From Halomonas daqiaonensis (GTDB lineage Bacteria > Pseudomonadota > Gammaproteobacteria > Pseudomonadales > Halomonadaceae): a DNA stretch of 52,078 nucleotides. The notes under the pieces were generated by a model, which worked only from the letters and a program-made list of their open reading frames with translations, ran no database searches and had not been told where the DNA came from. Each line of letters opens with the position of its first letter. The stretch's first letter is position 1. The position numbers were made by a program, and so were the translations under genes. The stretch spans positions 1 to 52,078 of the forward strand of contig NZ_FOBC01000024.1 of NCBI RefSeq assembly GCF_900109725.1, read 5' to 3'. Shown here piece by piece: positions 23,187 to 34,051 of the stretch.

Positions 23187-25391
23187 TCAGTAGGTCCAGG
23201 TCAGATTGGCCATGACATGGCGTGGGGCGCCGTGGAAGGCCTGATCCCACTTGAGGCTGGTCAGGTACTTTTCGTCGGTGACGTTGTTGAGGTTCAGAGA
23301 GCCGGTCAGGTTCTCGCTGAAGTCGTAGCTCACCATCAGGTCGACCAGGGCATAGGCGCCCTGGCGGGTCTTGCCCTCGGCGAGGTCGCGGTCACGCTCG
23401 ATATCATCCTGCCAACGCAGTCGCGCCCCGACCTTGAGCGCATCCAGGGCGGCCGGCCGATAACTGGTGGTGGCGCGCACCAGATGGCGCGGAATGTAGG
23501 TGTTGGCGGCCTCGCCCTCGGCGTCCTCGACCTCCAGGTACGTATAGCCTACGCTGGCCTGCCAGCCCGGGGCCAGCTCGCCGGCGAGGGTGGCCTCCAC
23601 GCCCTCGCTGGTGATGCCGTCGCCGCCCGTGAAGAAGGCGGTGCCATCCGGCCGAGTACCCGCCGGCTGGGCCACGTTGTCCTGCTCGATGCGGAACAGC
23701 GCCAGCGATGCATCCGCGCCGCCGTCGAACAGCTCGGCCTTGATACCCACCTCCTGGCTGACGCCGTCAACGGGGTCGAGGTAGTCGCCGTTGCTGTCGA
23801 TCTCGGTCTGCGGATCGAAGATCTCGGTGTAGCTGGCGTAGAGGGACGCCCGGTCGGTGACGTCATAGATAAAGCCGGCATAGGGCGTCAGCACCCGGTC
23901 GTGGTCGCTGGCCTGGGAGACCCCGTACTGCTCGCCGGCGGTGTCGGCCCAGCTCAACCGGGCACCCGTGAGTGCGGTCCAGCGCTCGGCGAGGTCCAGC
24001 TTGGCTGCCCCATAGAGGCTGCGTTCCTTGACCGTAGCATCCCCGTCGGTGCCGGGGAAGGCCACCCAGGCATCGGGTTCGGGGTAGCGACCGTTCCAGT
24101 CGTCCAGCGGCGGCAGTCCCTGACCGCCCGCATCGAAGCCGGCCGTGGGGTAGCGCGAGAGCTGCTGATTGCGGCTCTGACTCCAGTCCGTGCCCAGCAC
24201 CAGTTGATGGCTGCGCCCGAAGGCGTCGACGTCGCCCTTGGCGTGCAGGTCGGCCACCCACTGCTCCAGGTGGCGATCGTAGCGGCTCAGGGTCAGCTGG
24301 TCGTCGCCGATGCGCCCGGTTGTGGCATCGGGCCCTCCGTAGATATAGAGCAATTGGGTATCGGAGAGCATGTCCAGGTGGGTGAGCGTGCCCTTCAGCG
24401 ACCAGCTGTCACCGAGCGCCTGCTGCACTTCGAGGAAGCTGCGGTGGGTTTCCACATCCCAGTAGGACCAGTCCGGCGCGGAGGAGGTGCTGCGATCATA
24501 GTTGGTCGGGTTGCCGGCCGAATCATAGAGCGGCAAGGAGCCCCACATGTTGCCGTCGGTGTTGTTCTGCTGCCAGGTGTGGCCGAGGGTCACCAGGGTG
24601 CTGTCAGTGACATCGGCTTCCAGCACGCCGTAGAGCAGCCCCCGCTCGCGGCTCAGCCGGTCCAGGTAGAAGTCGCTCTCCATCCCCGCCACCACCAGGC
24701 GTCCGCGGACGCGCCCCTCGCCGTCCAATGGCCCGGCCACATCGGCCTCCAGGCGCCGCTGATCCCAGGAGCCGACGCTCGCCGAGACCGAGGCCTGGGG
24801 CTCGTAGGAGGGCCGCTTACGCACGAAGTTGACCGTCGCGGCCGGGTTACCCGAGCCGGACATCAGGCCGGTGGCGCCGCGCACCACTTCCACCCGGTCG
24901 TAGATCGCGGTATCCACGTCGCCGTGCACGTTGTTATAGGGCATCGGTACGCGCAGGCCATCGACCTGGAAGTTCGAAATCTCGAAGCCCCGCGCCATGT
25001 AGTAGGTACGGTCCGTCTCGAGGCGCTCCACCGTGACCCCGGGGGTGCTCTCCAGGACGTCGTTGGTGGTGTCGAGGTTGAAGTCGTCGATCTGGGCGCG
25101 GGTCACGGTCGAGACGGACTGGGGCGTCTCGCGGGGCGTGAGGTCGAGCCGCGTGGCGGTGCTGGTCAGGGGCACCCGGTAGCGTTCCGTGCCCTCGGTA
25201 ATGATCGACAGGGCCTCGGCCTCGACGGTGAGGGTCTCCAGAGCGGTGGTCGCGTCCGGGGCCGTGGTCTCCTGCTGGGCCAGGGCAACCGGGGCGAACA
25301 GCAGGCTTCCGGCGGCGGTCAGGCCCAGGCAGCCACGGATGGCACGGGTCAACGGATGGATGTCGCCGCGGCGGCGGGGAGGGAACGGCAT
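23187..25391 (-). CDS. TonB-dependent siderophore receptor
   Basis: This roughly 734-residue outer-membrane receptor takes up a ferric siderophore. A signal peptide ends near LAQQ (about residue 39). The TonB-box/plug region has ETPQSVSTVTRAQIDDFNLDT (typical of the hydroxamate/ferrichrome group), DRVEVVRGATGLMSGSGNPAATVNFVRKRP in the plug, and a barrel ending NLNNVTDEKYL and NLTWTY. The start at 25391 is preferred to 25412 because GAGG lies about 10 bases upstream. A Fur box lies at 25419-25439. Gene order with FhuF and FhuCDB suggests a hydroxamate siderophore, but the ligand is not proven. Confidence 0.92.
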   Translation of the reverse strand: MPFPPRRRGDIHPLTRAIRGCLGLTAAGSLLFAPVALAQQETTAPDATTALETLTVEAEALSIITEGTERYRVPLTSTATRLDLTPRETPQSVSTVTRAQIDDFNLDTTNDVLESTPGVTVERLETDRTYYMARGFEISNFQVDGLRVPMPYNNVHGDVDTAIYDRVEVVRGATGLMSGSGNPAATVNFVRKRPSYEPQASVSASVGSWDQRRLEADVAGPLDGEGRVRGRLVVAGMESDFYLDRLSRERGLLYGVLEADVTDSTLVTLGHTWQQNNTDGNMWGSLPLYDSAGNPTNYDRSTSSAPDWSYWDVETHRSFLEVQQALGDSWSLKGTLTHLDMLSDTQLLYIYGGPDATTGRIGDDQLTLSRYDRHLEQWVADLHAKGDVDAFGRSHQLVLGTDWSQSRNQQLSRYPTAGFDAGGQGLPPLDDWNGRYPEPDAWVAFPGTDGDATVKERSLYGAAKLDLAERWTALTGARLSWADTAGEQYGVSQASDHDRVLTPYAGFIYDVTDRASLYASYTEIFDPQTEIDSNGDYLDPVDGVSQEVGIKAELFDGGADASLALFRIEQDNVAQPAGTRPDGTAFFTGGDGITSEGVEATLAGELAPGWQASVGYTYLEVEDAEGEAANTYIPRHLVRATTSYRPAALDALKVGARLRWQDDIERDRDLAEGKTRQGAYALVDLMVSYDFSENLTGSLNLNNVTDEKYLTSLKWDQAFHGAPRHVMANLTWTY

Positions 25392-25418
25392 GGGGGACGA
25401 GCCTCGTGTCATGGATTA

Positions 25419-25439
25419 GAATAATTATGATAATGATTC
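25419..25439. promoter_or_regulatory. Fur-box-like operator upstream of the TonB receptor gene
   Basis: Read on the minus strand the site is GAATCATTATCATAATTAT plus two bases, a near-consensus Fur box, some 30 bases before the receptor start. Confidence 0.8.
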
Positions 25440-25475
25440 GCATCTGCCTTAACAACGATAGGTCGCCCTCTCGTG

Positions 25476-25502
25476 GCACCGGGGCCATGCTGGCCCCGGT
25501 GC
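25476..25502 (-). terminator. Hairpin after the ABC half-transporter gene
   Basis: gcaccggggcc (25476-25486) and ggccccggtgc (25492-25502) form a perfect 11-bp stem with a 5-base loop, just beyond the transporter stop at 25505. The transcript runs on the minus strand; the stem is not followed by a T run. Confidence 0.65.
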
Positions 25503-25504
25503 TG

Positions 25505-27310
25505 TCATGCTAACGGGGCGTCCGCCGCCTCGATCTCGCCGGTCTGCACCCGCCATTGGGCGGTGTAGCGCCCGTTGCGCGCCAGCAGCTCGCCATGGGT
25601 ACCGCGCTCGACCACCCGCCCCCCATGGACCACGGCAATCTCGTCAGCGTGGACGATGGTCGAGAGCCGGTGAGCGATCATGATCACGGTGCGCTGGTGG
25701 GCGATGCGCTTCAGTGAGAGTTGGATGGCCGCCTCGGTCTCGTTGTCCACGGCGCTGGTGGCCTCGTCCAGCACCAGAATCGGCGGGTCCTTGAGCAACG
25801 CTCGGGCCAGCGAGAGGCGCTGACGCTGACCGCCGGAGAGACGCACGCCGCGCTCCCCCACCGGGGTATCGAGCCCCTGGGGCAGCGCCTGGATAAAGTC
25901 CCAGGCCTCGGCGGTGCGCGCCGCCTCGATGATAGCGGCCTCCGGGGCATCCGGCTTGCCATAGGCGATGTTGGCCCGTACCGGGCCCTCGAACAGGTAG
26001 ACGTCCTGGCTGACCAGGCCGATGGCCCGGCGCAGCGAGGTCAGGTCCAGTTCTCGGATCGGCTGGCCGTCGATGCGGATCTCCCCCGCCTGCGGATCGT
26101 GGAAACGCAGCAGCAGCTTGATCAGGGTCGACTTGCCCGACCCCGTGGCGCCGACCAGGGCCAGGGTATGGCCCGCTGGCACCGCCAGCCGGACCTCGCT
26201 GACGCCCTCGTCGCTGCCCGGGTAGCGAAAGCTCACGTCAGCGAAGGCCACCTCGCCGCGCACCGGCTCGGCCAGTGCACGTCCGCTGTCGTCGCGCACG
26301 ACGATCGGCGTGGCCAGCAGGTCGAGGATGCGCCGCGTGCTGGCCATGGCGCGCTCGAAGAGGTCGATGACCTGAGCCAGGCCGGTCAGCGGCCACAGCA
26401 GCCGCTGGGTGAGGAACACCAGCACGCCGTAGGCGCCGACATTCAGGTCGCCCTGTAGGGCCATCATGCCGCCCACGGTGAAGGTGGCCAGGAAGCCGGC
26501 CAGGATCGCCATGCGGATCACCGGGATAAAGGCGGAGCTGATGCGAATGGCCTGCTGATTGGCCTCCACATAAGCCTCGCTGGCCTGGCGGAGCCGCTCG
26601 GCCTCGCGAGCCTCGGCGGTGAAGCTCTTGATGGTGGCGATGCCGGCCAGGTTGTTGGAGAGCCGGCTCGAGAGGTCGCCGACCCGCTCACGCACCTCGG
26701 CATAGAGCGGCCCAGCCTTGCGCTGGAAGTAGAAGGCGCCCCATACGATCAGCGGAATCGGCGTGAAGGCAAGCAGCGCGATCAGCGGCGAGAGCACGAA
26801 GAACACCGCCCCCACCGCCACCACGGTGACGCCGACCTGGATCATGGCGTTGGCGCCACCGTCCAGGAAGCGCTCGAGCTGGTTGACGTCGTCGTTCATG
26901 GTCGCCACCAGCTGGCCGGAACTGCGCGACTCGAAGAAGCCCATATCGAGCCGCTGGGCATGCTCGTAGGCATCCTGGCGCAGGTCGGCCTGCAGCCGCT
27001 GGGCCAGGTTGCGCCACAGCACCTGGAAGAGGTACTCGAACAGCGATTCCCCGGCCCAGATGAAGAAGGTCAGTACGCCGAGTATCAGGATCTGCTCCCG
27101 GGCGGACTCGAAGCCCAACCCCGCCACGAAGCTCTGTTCCTGATTGACCACCACGTCGATGGCCACACCGATGAGGATCTCCGGAGCGATATCGAACAGC
27201 TTGTTGATGACCGAGCAGACGCTGGCAGCGATGATCCGGCGGCGATAGCCGCGGGCATAGCGCAGCAGGCGCGCCAGGGCGCGGAAGCTGGAGGTGGTGG
27301 AGTCAGACAT
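25505..27310 (-). CDS. ABC half-transporter, exporter type (membrane and ATPase domains fused)
   Basis: This 601-residue protein joins a six-helix type IV exporter membrane domain (about 1-310) to an ATPase domain. Walker A is [11 protein letters not shown], the signature is [18 protein letters not shown], and Walker B is [12 protein letters not shown], followed by the H-loop MIAHRLST. It should act as a homodimer, or with an unlinked partner. It shares a divergent region with fhuC, and a Fur-like site lies between. Either siderophore export or an importer of the YbtPQ/IrtAB type is possible. The ATG at 27310 is chosen over 27346, with AGGA about 11 bases upstream. No siderophore synthesis genes are in the window. 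Confidence 0.9.
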   Translation of the reverse strand: MSDSTTSSFRALARLLRYARGYRRRIIAASVCSVINKLFDIAPEILIGVAIDVVVNQEQSFVAGLGFESAREQILILGVLTFFIWAGESLFEYLFQVLWRNLAQRLQADLRQDAYEHAQRLDMGFFESRSSGQLVATMNDDVNQLERFLDGGANAMIQVGVTVVAVGAVFFVLSPLIALLAFTPIPLIVWGAFYFQRKAGPLYAEVRERVGDLSSRLSNNLAGIATIKSFTAEAREAERLRQASEAYVEANQQAIRISSAFIPVIRMAILAGFLATFTVGGMMALQGDLNVGAYGVLVFLTQRLLWPLTGLAQVIDLFERAMASTRRILDLLATPIVVRDDSGRALAEPVRGEVAFADVSFRYPGSDEGVSEVRLAVPAGHTLALVGATGSGKSTLIKLLLRFHDPQAGEIRIDGQPIRELDLTSLRRAIGLVSQDVYLFEGPVRANIAYGKPDAPEAAIIEAARTAEAWDFIQALPQGLDTPVGERGVRLSGGQRQRLSLARALLKDPPILVLDEATSAVDNETEAAIQLSLKRIAHQRTVIMIAHRLSTIVHADEIAVVHGGRVVERGTHGELLARNGRYTAQWRVQTGEIEAADAPLA

Positions 27311-27378
27311 GGTGAACGGGTCCTGGCGAATGAAACGCCACAGCATACCGGGAAGGCGACCAGTTCGAAACGGATCAT

Positions 27379-27397
27379 ATTGATAACCATTACCATC
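27379..27397. promoter_or_regulatory. Fur-box-like operator between the ABC half-transporter and fhuC
   Basis: attgataaccattaccatc is a partial match to the Fur consensus in the divergent intergenic region, so one site may control both transcripts. Confidence 0.6.
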
Positions 27398-27456
27398 GGA
27401 GCTAAGGTAGCGCCCATCGCCCGCCCCGCCCGGGGCCCGCCGAAGGAGCGTCCTGC

Positions 27457-28227
27457 ATGTTCGAACTGCGCGGAGCCGGTTTCGCGATCGCCGACCGGCC
27501 GCTGCTCGCCGCCTCCGACCTGACCCTGGAGGGCGGCCGGGTGCATGGCCTGATCGGCCATAATGGCTCGGGCAAGTCGACCCTGCTCAAGCTGCTGGCC
27601 CGCCAGCAGCCGGTCAGCCATGGCGAACTACACTTCGCCGGCCGCCCCCTGGCCCGCTGGGGGCAGCGCGAATTCGCCCGCCGTGTGGCCTACCTGCCCC
27701 AGCAGCTGCCCGCCACCGAGAATCTGCTCGGCCGCGAGCTGGTGGGCATGGGCCGCTACCCCTGGCGCGGCCTGCTGGGCCGCCACACCGACGAGGACGA
27801 GGCAGCCATCGACCGGGCCATCGCTGCAACCCACACCGAGGCCTTTGCCGAGCGCCTGGTCGACACCCTCTCCGGCGGCGAGCGCCAGCGGGTCTGGCTG
27901 GCCATGCTGCTGGCCCAGGGCAGCGACTTCCTGTTGCTCGACGAGCCGCTCGCGGCGCTCGACATCGCCCACCAGGTGGAGGTACTGGCGCTGATCCGCC
28001 GGCTTAGCCAGACGCTGGGGCTCGGCGTGGTCATCGTGCTTCACGACGTCAACATGGCGGCGCGCTACTGCGAACATCTGGTCGCCCTGCACAACGGGCG
28101 CGTGCTGACCCGGGGCACCCCGGCCGAACTGATGGACGAGGCCACGCTGGAGGCCATCTACGGTATCCCCATGCGGGTGATGGCGCATCCCGCCAGCCGC
28201 CATCCCGTCGCCCTAGTCCATGCCTGA
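27457..28227 (+). CDS. fhuC: Ferric siderophore ABC transporter ATP-binding protein (FhuC/FecE type)
   Basis: This 256-residue ATPase powers the siderophore importer. Walker A is [14 protein letters not shown], the signature is [19 protein letters not shown] and Walker B is [12 protein letters not shown], with the switch histidine in VIVLHDVN. Its closing part ([18 protein letters not shown]) is characteristic of iron-siderophore ATPases. Eight bases of its 3' end overlap the start of fhuD, showing one fhuCDB operon. FhuC is used by resemblance and gene order; the exact siderophore class is not settled. Confidence 0.9.
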   Translation: MFELRGAGFAIADRPLLAASDLTLEGGRVHGLIGHNGSGKSTLLKLLARQQPVSHGELHFAGRPLARWGQREFARRVAYLPQQLPATENLLGRELVGMGRYPWRGLLGRHTDEDEAAIDRAIAATHTEAFAERLVDTLSGGERQRVWLAMLLAQGSDFLLLDEPLAALDIAHQVEVLALIRRLSQTLGLGVVIVLHDVNMAARYCEHLVALHNGRVLTRGTPAELMDEATLEAIYGIPMRVMAHPASRHPVALVHA

Positions 28228-29104
28228 CGCGCTCGCCTGGCTGCGCCGCCGCCTCGTTCCCACGATGCTGCTGGCCCTGGTGCTGCTGCCAATCCCCCGC
28301 GCCCAAGCCCAGCAGGACGTCGTCACCCTCGACTGGACCCTGGCCGAGACCCTGGTGGCACTGGGTGTCACCCCGGCCGGCGTTGCCCAGCGCGACGCCT
28401 ACCATGCATGGGTCAGCGCGCCGCGACTGCCCGAGGCGACCGTCGATCTCGGCCTGCGCAGCCAACCCAACCTGGAGCTGCTGGCGAGCCTCGCTCCCGA
28501 CCACATCTTGATCTCGCCGATGTTCGCCAACCTGGCGCCGCGGCTCTCGCGCATCGCCCCGGTAGCGACCCTGCCGCTTTACACAGCGGGTCACCAGACC
28601 TGGCCCCAGTTGCGTGAACTGACCCTCGAGGTCGGCCGCCTGGTCGAGCGCGAGGCGGCCGCCGAGCGTCTGATCGACGCGACACAGACGCAGCTGGAGA
28701 CCCTGCGGCACCGACTTCCCGAGCGGGTGCCGCCGCTGCTGGTGGTGCAGTTCATGGACGAGCGCCATGTCCGGGTATTCGGCGCTGGTGGCCTCTACCA
28801 GGCCGTGATGGCACGTCTGGGGCTGGACAACGCCTGGCATGGCGAAACCAACGCCTGGGGCTTCTCGCTGGTGGGCCTCGAGCAGTTGGCCGGCTTGGAG
28901 GCGCGGCTAGTGGTAGTCGAGCCCTACCCGGTGGGAGTCGAGGCGGCGCTGGCCGACAGCGGCCTCTGGCAGCAGCAGCCGAGCGTGCGCGATGAGTCCC
29001 TGGTCACCCTGCCGCCGGTGTGGAGCTTCGGTGCCCTGCCCTCGGCGCAACGCTTCGCCGAACACCTGGTCGCCGCGCTGGAGGAGACGCCTCATGGCAA
29101 CTGA
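28220..29104 (+). CDS. fhuD: Periplasmic ferric siderophore-binding protein (FhuD type)
   Basis: This 294-residue class III binding protein has a Sec signal peptide ending near QAQQ (about residue 30). It shows family features: the [16 protein letters not shown] opening, [13 protein letters not shown], then a central helix region and [20 protein letters not shown]. No lipobox is seen, so it should be free in the periplasm, as in Gram-negative FhuD. Its start overlaps fhuC by 8 bases and its stop overlaps fhuB by 11 bases, giving tightly coupled translation. Confidence 0.87.
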   Translation: MPDALAWLRRRLVPTMLLALVLLPIPRAQAQQDVVTLDWTLAETLVALGVTPAGVAQRDAYHAWVSAPRLPEATVDLGLRSQPNLELLASLAPDHILISPMFANLAPRLSRIAPVATLPLYTAGHQTWPQLRELTLEVGRLVEREAAAERLIDATQTQLETLRHRLPERVPPLLVVQFMDERHVRVFGAGGLYQAVMARLGLDNAWHGETNAWGFSLVGLEQLAGLEARLVVVEPYPVGVEAALADSGLWQQQPSVRDESLVTLPPVWSFGALPSAQRFAEHLVAALEETPHGN

Positions 29105-31070
29105 GGCCGCCCACCGCCAGGCCCCCGCCCTGGTCTGCCTGCTGCCGGGCCTGGCACTGCTGACCCTGATACTCGGCTCGCTTGCAGAAGAGGGACTGTT
29201 CGATGGCCTGCGGGCGCTCACGACCGTGACGCCGACGAGTGCCGAGGCGCTGGTGCGCCACTACAGCTGGTGGCCACGCCTGGCCATGGCGCTGCTGGCC
29301 GGTGGTGGCCTGGCCCTGGGCGGAGTGCTGATGCAGCAGGTGCTGCGCAACCCACTGGCCGCCCCCACCACCCTGGGAGTAACCAGCGGCGCAAACCTGG
29401 CGCTGATGGCCGCCACCCTGCTCGCCCCGGGCCTGCTGCTGGCCGGACGCGAATGGGTGGCCCTGGCCGGTGGCGGCGGCGCCATGGCGCTGGTCTTCGC
29501 CCTGACCTGGCGCCGCGGCCTTTCGCCGGCGTTGGTAGTGCTAGCAGGACTGGTGGTCAACCTCTACTTCGGGGCCCTGGGCATGGTGTTGCTGCTCTTC
29601 CATCAGGAGACGCTCAAGGGGCTGCTAATCTGGGGCGCCGGCTCACTGGCCCAAAACGGCTGGGACGACGCCGCCTTCCTGGCCCCTAGACTATTACTGG
29701 GCGGCCTAGCGGCTTGGCTGCTGCTGCGCCCGCTGACGGTGCTCGAACTCGACGACGCCAGCGCCCGCAGCCTGGGTGTCTCGCTGAAGCACCTGCGCCT
29801 GGCGGGGCTGGGGCTGGCGATCTTTCTCACCGGCTGTGTGGTCAGTGTGGTGGGGGTGGTCGGCTTCATTGGCCTGGCGGCGCCCAATATCGTGCGCCTG
29901 GCCGGCGCGCGACGTCTGGGGCCACGGCTTGTCTGGTCGACGCTGCTCGGCGCCCTGCTGCTCGCCACCACCGACCTGCTGCTGCAGCGCTTCGCCGGCA
30001 CCCTGCCGACCCTCATTCCCACTGGGGCTACCACCGCCGCCCTGGGGGCACCGCTGCTGTTGTGGTTGATTCCGAGGTTGCGCCTCGAGGCCGGTCGTCC
30101 ACCCAACCCAGCTACCACTCTGGCCCCACGCCATCCCGCTCCCGGGCGCCTGGCCACGAACCTGGCCCTTGGCCTGCTCGCGGCGATCGTGCTCGCGCTG
30201 ATGCTGGGCCAGAAAGCCGGCGGCTGGTTCGCGACCCTCGACATCGCGGTGCTGGAGTGGCGCTGGCCGCGGATGTTGGCCGCCGCGGGCAGCGGCGTGA
30301 TGCTGGCCATCGCCGGCACCCTGATCCAGCGCCTCACCGCCAACCCCATGGCCAGCCCCGAAGTACTGGGCATCAGCGGCGGCAGCGCCATCGCCCTGAT
30401 CGCTGCGCTATTCCTGCTGCCGGCCCCCGGCAACCTGACGCTTGTCGCCGCCGGCACCCTCGGCGCGCTGACCAGCCTGGCCGTGCTGGTCGTGCTCAAT
30501 CGGCGCAGCGGCTTCGTACCCGAGCGTCTGCTGCTCAGTGGCGTGGCCATCACCGCCCTGTTCGATGCGGTGCGCACCATTGTGCTGGCTGGCGGCGACC
30601 CCCGCAGCCAGCAAGTCATCGCCTGGCTCTCGGGCTCCACCTACTACGTCGACCCCGTCAGCGCGATGCTGGTCGCGGGCCTTGCCGTGGTGCTGGCGCT
30701 GGCGGCACACCCTTTCGTCCGCTGGCTGGATATCCTGCCGCTGGGCGCCGCCACGGCCGTGGCGCTGGGGGTGCGGGTGGAGCGTGCCCGGCTGTCACTG
30801 CTGCTGCTGGTCGCGCTACTGACCGCCTGCGCCACCCTGGTGGTGGGCCCACTCTCCTTCGTCGGCCTGCTGGCTCCCCACATGGCCCGCCTGGCGGGCT
30901 TCTCACGGGCCCGCGCCCATCTGCTCGGGGCCGCACTGATCGGCGCCCTGCTGACGGTGCTGGCGGACTGGCTGGGCCGCCAACTGCTGTTTCCCGCGGA
31001 GATACCCGCCGGCCTGGTGGCCTCATTGCTGGGCGGCGCCTACTTCATGTGGGGCCTGAGGCGCCGATGA
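29094..31070 (+). CDS. fhuB: Double-length ferric siderophore permease (FhuB type)
   Basis: The 658-residue protein carries two tandem FecCD permease domains of about 330 residues each, as E. coli FhuB does, so it alone supplies the 20-helix membrane part. Each half shows [20 protein letters not shown] / [20 protein letters not shown], then a [13 protein letters not shown] / [13 protein letters not shown] motif that contacts the ATPase. The ATG at 29094 lies inside the end of fhuD; the frame open to 28992 is discarded. The double permease supports a hydroxamate-type Fhu system rather than a FepBDGC-type system. Confidence 0.93.
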   Translation: MATEAAHRQAPALVCLLPGLALLTLILGSLAEEGLFDGLRALTTVTPTSAEALVRHYSWWPRLAMALLAGGGLALGGVLMQQVLRNPLAAPTTLGVTSGANLALMAATLLAPGLLLAGREWVALAGGGGAMALVFALTWRRGLSPALVVLAGLVVNLYFGALGMVLLLFHQETLKGLLIWGAGSLAQNGWDDAAFLAPRLLLGGLAAWLLLRPLTVLELDDASARSLGVSLKHLRLAGLGLAIFLTGCVVSVVGVVGFIGLAAPNIVRLAGARRLGPRLVWSTLLGALLLATTDLLLQRFAGTLPTLIPTGATTAALGAPLLLWLIPRLRLEAGRPPNPATTLAPRHPAPGRLATNLALGLLAAIVLALMLGQKAGGWFATLDIAVLEWRWPRMLAAAGSGVMLAIAGTLIQRLTANPMASPEVLGISGGSAIALIAALFLLPAPGNLTLVAAGTLGALTSLAVLVVLNRRSGFVPERLLLSGVAITALFDAVRTIVLAGGDPRSQQVIAWLSGSTYYVDPVSAMLVAGLAVVLALAAHPFVRWLDILPLGAATAVALGVRVERARLSLLLLVALLTACATLVVGPLSFVGLLAPHMARLAGFSRARAHLLGAALIGALLTVLADWLGRQLLFPAEIPAGLVASLLGGAYFMWGLRRR

Positions 31071-31186
31071 CCGGGCCTGCCACGAGGCAGCCATTGAACT
31101 TGCCAGCCGCTGGCCACACTAATGAGGGAGGCGTCGACAGGCGTCATCGGTCATATGGACCTTCACGAATCACAAGGAGTGAACGA

Positions 31187-31756
31187 ATGACCCACCGCAA
31201 CCCCCTCCATCACGTTATTAAGCAGGCCTCCCTCGGGGCGCTGCTCGCCGGAGGCCTGGCCGCTGGCACTGCCATGGCCGAGCCCCAGGGCCTCTATTCG
31301 ACAAGCAAACTGCTCGGTGCCGATGTCTATGCCACGTCCGGCAGCGAGCAGATCGGCGACGTCGAGGACATCCTGCTCGACAACGACATGCAGGTTCGTG
31401 CCCTGGTCATCGACACCGGTGATCTGCTCGACTTCCAGGGCGATCAGCATTTCGTGATCGAATCCGGCAAGTTCACCGTCGAGACCCAGGACGGCAACAG
31501 CCTCGATGAGATCGACTACCGGGTGAACGTCGACCTGAGCGAGGAGCAGATCGCTGAGCAGCCGCAATACACCAACGACTGGTGGCAAAACGCCCGAGAA
31601 GGGGCCCAGCAGGCCTGGGAAGAGACCAAGGAAGGCGCCGCCAGTGCCTGGGAGACCACGCAGGAAGGAGCTACATGGGCCCTGGACCGCATCGGCCAGG
31701 CCTTGGAGAACGTCGGCGAACAGACCCAGGAGGCTGCCGAGCGTTCCAACGAGTAA
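31187..31756 (+). CDS. PRC-barrel domain exported protein
   Basis: This 189-residue protein starts with a signal peptide ending near AMAEP (about residue 28). A PRC-barrel follows (about 33-105), with KLLGADVYATSGSEQIGDVEDILLD as its opening. The C-terminal third is a run of repeated amphipathic helix units (AREGAQQAWEETKEGAASAW), resembling LEA-like stress proteins. AAGGAG precedes the ATG. It sits alone between fhuB and the second TonB receptor and ends in a terminator, so it is probably independent of iron uptake. Its function is unknown; an envelope stress role is a guess. Confidence 0.85.
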   Translation: MTHRNPLHHVIKQASLGALLAGGLAAGTAMAEPQGLYSTSKLLGADVYATSGSEQIGDVEDILLDNDMQVRALVIDTGDLLDFQGDQHFVIESGKFTVETQDGNSLDEIDYRVNVDLSEEQIAEQPQYTNDWWQNAREGAQQAWEETKEGAASAWETTQEGATWALDRIGQALENVGEQTQEAAERSNE

Positions 31757-31781
31757 CGCCTCCGCCGCTATCCGCCCGCCA

Positions 31782-31807
31782 AGCCCGGTCATCGACCGGG
31801 CTTTTTT
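31782..31807 (+). terminator. Rho-independent terminator after the PRC-barrel gene
   Basis: agcccggtc and gaccgggct form a perfect 9-bp stem with a 3-base loop, followed at once by TTTTT. Confidence 0.92.
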
Positions 31808-31840
31808 CATTGTTGCGAAATCTGCAACTCAGCGTTTTAT

Positions 31841-31908
31841 GAGAATAAGTATCAATTGTTGGACTTTCTCCACTAGAATAAATTCGCTATTAATAATCAA
31901 TATCATTC
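31841..31908. promoter_or_regulatory. Two Fur-box-like sites upstream of the second TonB receptor
   Basis: gagaataagtatcaattgt (31841-31859) and ttaataatcaatatcattc (31890-31908) both resemble Fur boxes, 60 and 11 bases upstream of the ATG at 31919. The intact iron control suggests the gene was functional recently. Confidence 0.65.
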
Positions 31909-31918
31909 AAGGATTCCC

Positions 31919-34051
31919 ATGAACTGCTTCCCTCCTCATGCCCTGGCGAACGCCGTGGCGCTGGCCGTCACCACCTCCGTCCTGCCGGCCCTGGCTCAGG
32001 ATAGCCAGCGGCTGGATAACATCGTGGTCACCGCCGCCGGCTTCTAGCAGGCCATGGCCGAGGCGCCGGCCAGCATCTCGGTGATCACCCGCGAGGAACT
32101 GCAGCAGAAGCGCGTGGCCAGCCTCGCCGACGCACTGCGCGACGTGGAAGGGGTCGACGTCGGCGGCCAGGTCGGCAAGACCGGCGGGCATAACATCAGC
32201 ATCCGCGGCATGCCCAGCGACTACACCCTGGTGCTGATTGACGGCCGCCGCCAGAACACCGCCGGCAGCGTCACCCCCAACGGTTTCGGCGAAACCGCAA
32301 CCAGCTTCTTCCCGGCGGTATCGAGTATCGAGCGCATCGAAGTGATCCGCGGCCCGATGTCGACCCTCTACGGCTCCGACACCATGGGCGGGGTGATCAA
32401 TATCATCACCCGCAAGGTGGGTCGCGAGTGGAGCGGATCGGTGCAGGTCGAGAGCACCTTCAACCAGCACGACGAGTTCGGCGACAGTCGCGCCACCAGC
32501 CTCTATGCCACCGGCCCGCTGGTCGAGGACACTCTGGGCTTGCAGGTGCGTGGCCGTTTCTTTGATCGCGACGCCTCGAACCTGACCTACACCGAGGCAG
32601 ACGGTACCGAAGTACCCGTCAGCCAGCGCGGCCCCAGTCCTGTGGAGGGCGATGTCTACAACCTGGGCGCCAGATTGACCCTGACGCCGCACGAGAACCA
32701 GGAGCTGTGGCTCGACGGCGAGACCAGCCGCCAGCGCTACAATAATGATGAGGCCCAGTTAGGCACCTTAGACGATTCTCAAGGGCGCGTTGGAGGCTAC
32801 TCGGATGAGTTGCGTTTCGAGCGCGACCAGCTGGCCATCGGCCATACTGGGCACTTCGCCGCCGGCACCCTGGAATCCAGCCTGATGCGCAACACTACCG
32901 AGACCACGGGGCGCACCATCCCAGGACGCCGCAGCGGAGGAGATTTCGGGCAACCCCTACCTGCCCTGCCTGAGCTGACCATCGGCGACCCGCGCAAACT
33001 AAAGACTACCAATACGGTGCTCGACAGCAAGTTCACCCTACCGCTAGGCGAGCATATGGTGACCCTTGGCGGCCAGTGGATGGATTCCGAGCTGACCGAC
33101 GGCCTGGCCACCGAAACCTTCGAACAGACCACCTGGGCGCTCTTTGCCGAGGATGAGTGGTGGCTGGCCGACGACTGGGCGCTGACCCTAGGCGGACGCT
33201 ACGACCATCACGACGCCTTCGGCAGCCAGTTCAGCCCGCGTGGCTATCTGGTGTGGAGCGCCACCGACGCGTGGACGCTGAAAGGCGGCGTCAGCCGGGG
33301 TTACAAGACACCCTCGCTCAACGACTTGCACGATGGCGTCAACGGCGTGACCGGCCAGGGCACCATCCTGACCATCGGCAATCCCGATCTGGAACCGGAA
33401 ACGAGCACCAGCAGCGAGCTGAGCGCACAGTACGACAATGGCAAAGGCTTCCTGGCCAGCGCCACGCTCTTCCACAACCAGTTCGACGACAAGATCGCCG
33501 ACGGCCCGGATATCTTCATCGATAACGATCCGCTGATTCCCACCGGCAGCTATGCCCAGCAGATCAATATCGACGAGGCCGAGACCCAGAGTATCGAGCT
33601 CACGACCCGTGTTCAGCTGTCCCCGACGGTCAACCTGAGCGCCAACTATACCTACACCGACAGCGAGCAGAAGAGCGGTGAACAGAAAGGCGAGCCGCTG
33701 ACCGATACCCCGGAGCACGCCGTCAACACCACCCTGCGCTGGCAGGCCACCGATAAGCTGAGCACCTGGCTCACGGGTGAGTACCGCAGCGAGCGTTACC
33801 GCGCTCGTGAACGTGTGCGCGGCGCGCCCTCCTTCGACGACCTGGGCGACTTCAAGGCCTACGCGCTCTTCCACCTGGGCGGCAGCTACGCCGTGTCGGA
33901 CAGCGTCGAGGTCAGTGCCACCCTCTACAACCTCTTCGACAAGGACTTCGTCGACTACCGCGCCTACGACGATGGAGGCAGCTACGGCAACGTCTACGCC
34001 AACAGCGAAGAGGGCCGGAGGCTGTGGCTCTCCGCCCGCTACGAATTCTGA
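31919..34051 (+). pseudogene. TonB-dependent receptor (CirA/FepA-like) with in-frame amber stop at codon 43
   Basis: Codons 1-42 from the ATG at 31919 (AAGGA upstream) encode a signal peptide ending at LAQ and the TonB box LDNIVVTAAGF. Codon 43 is TAG (32045-32047), and the same frame then continues open for 667 codons to 34051. The downstream part is a full catecholate/colicin-type receptor: plug with RIEVIRGPMSTLYGSDTMGG, barrel, and C-terminal ARYEF. Without read-through, the signal peptide and TonB box are split from the receptor. No further frame damage is seen. It may be a fresh nonsense mutation (from CAG or a similar codon), a sequencing error, or suppressed in vivo. Confidence 0.8.

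Noticed and set aside
23217..25424. A 735-codon open frame antisense to the TonB receptor.
   Set aside because: It mirrors the receptor codons, has no domain, and the receptor on the other strand is unmistakable. Long antisense frames are common in GC-rich DNA.
29714..31186. Long in-frame extension upstream of the PRC-barrel gene, overlapping fhuB.
   Set aside because: It is a frame shadow of fhuB. The PRC-barrel gene has its own ribosome binding site and signal peptide at 31187.
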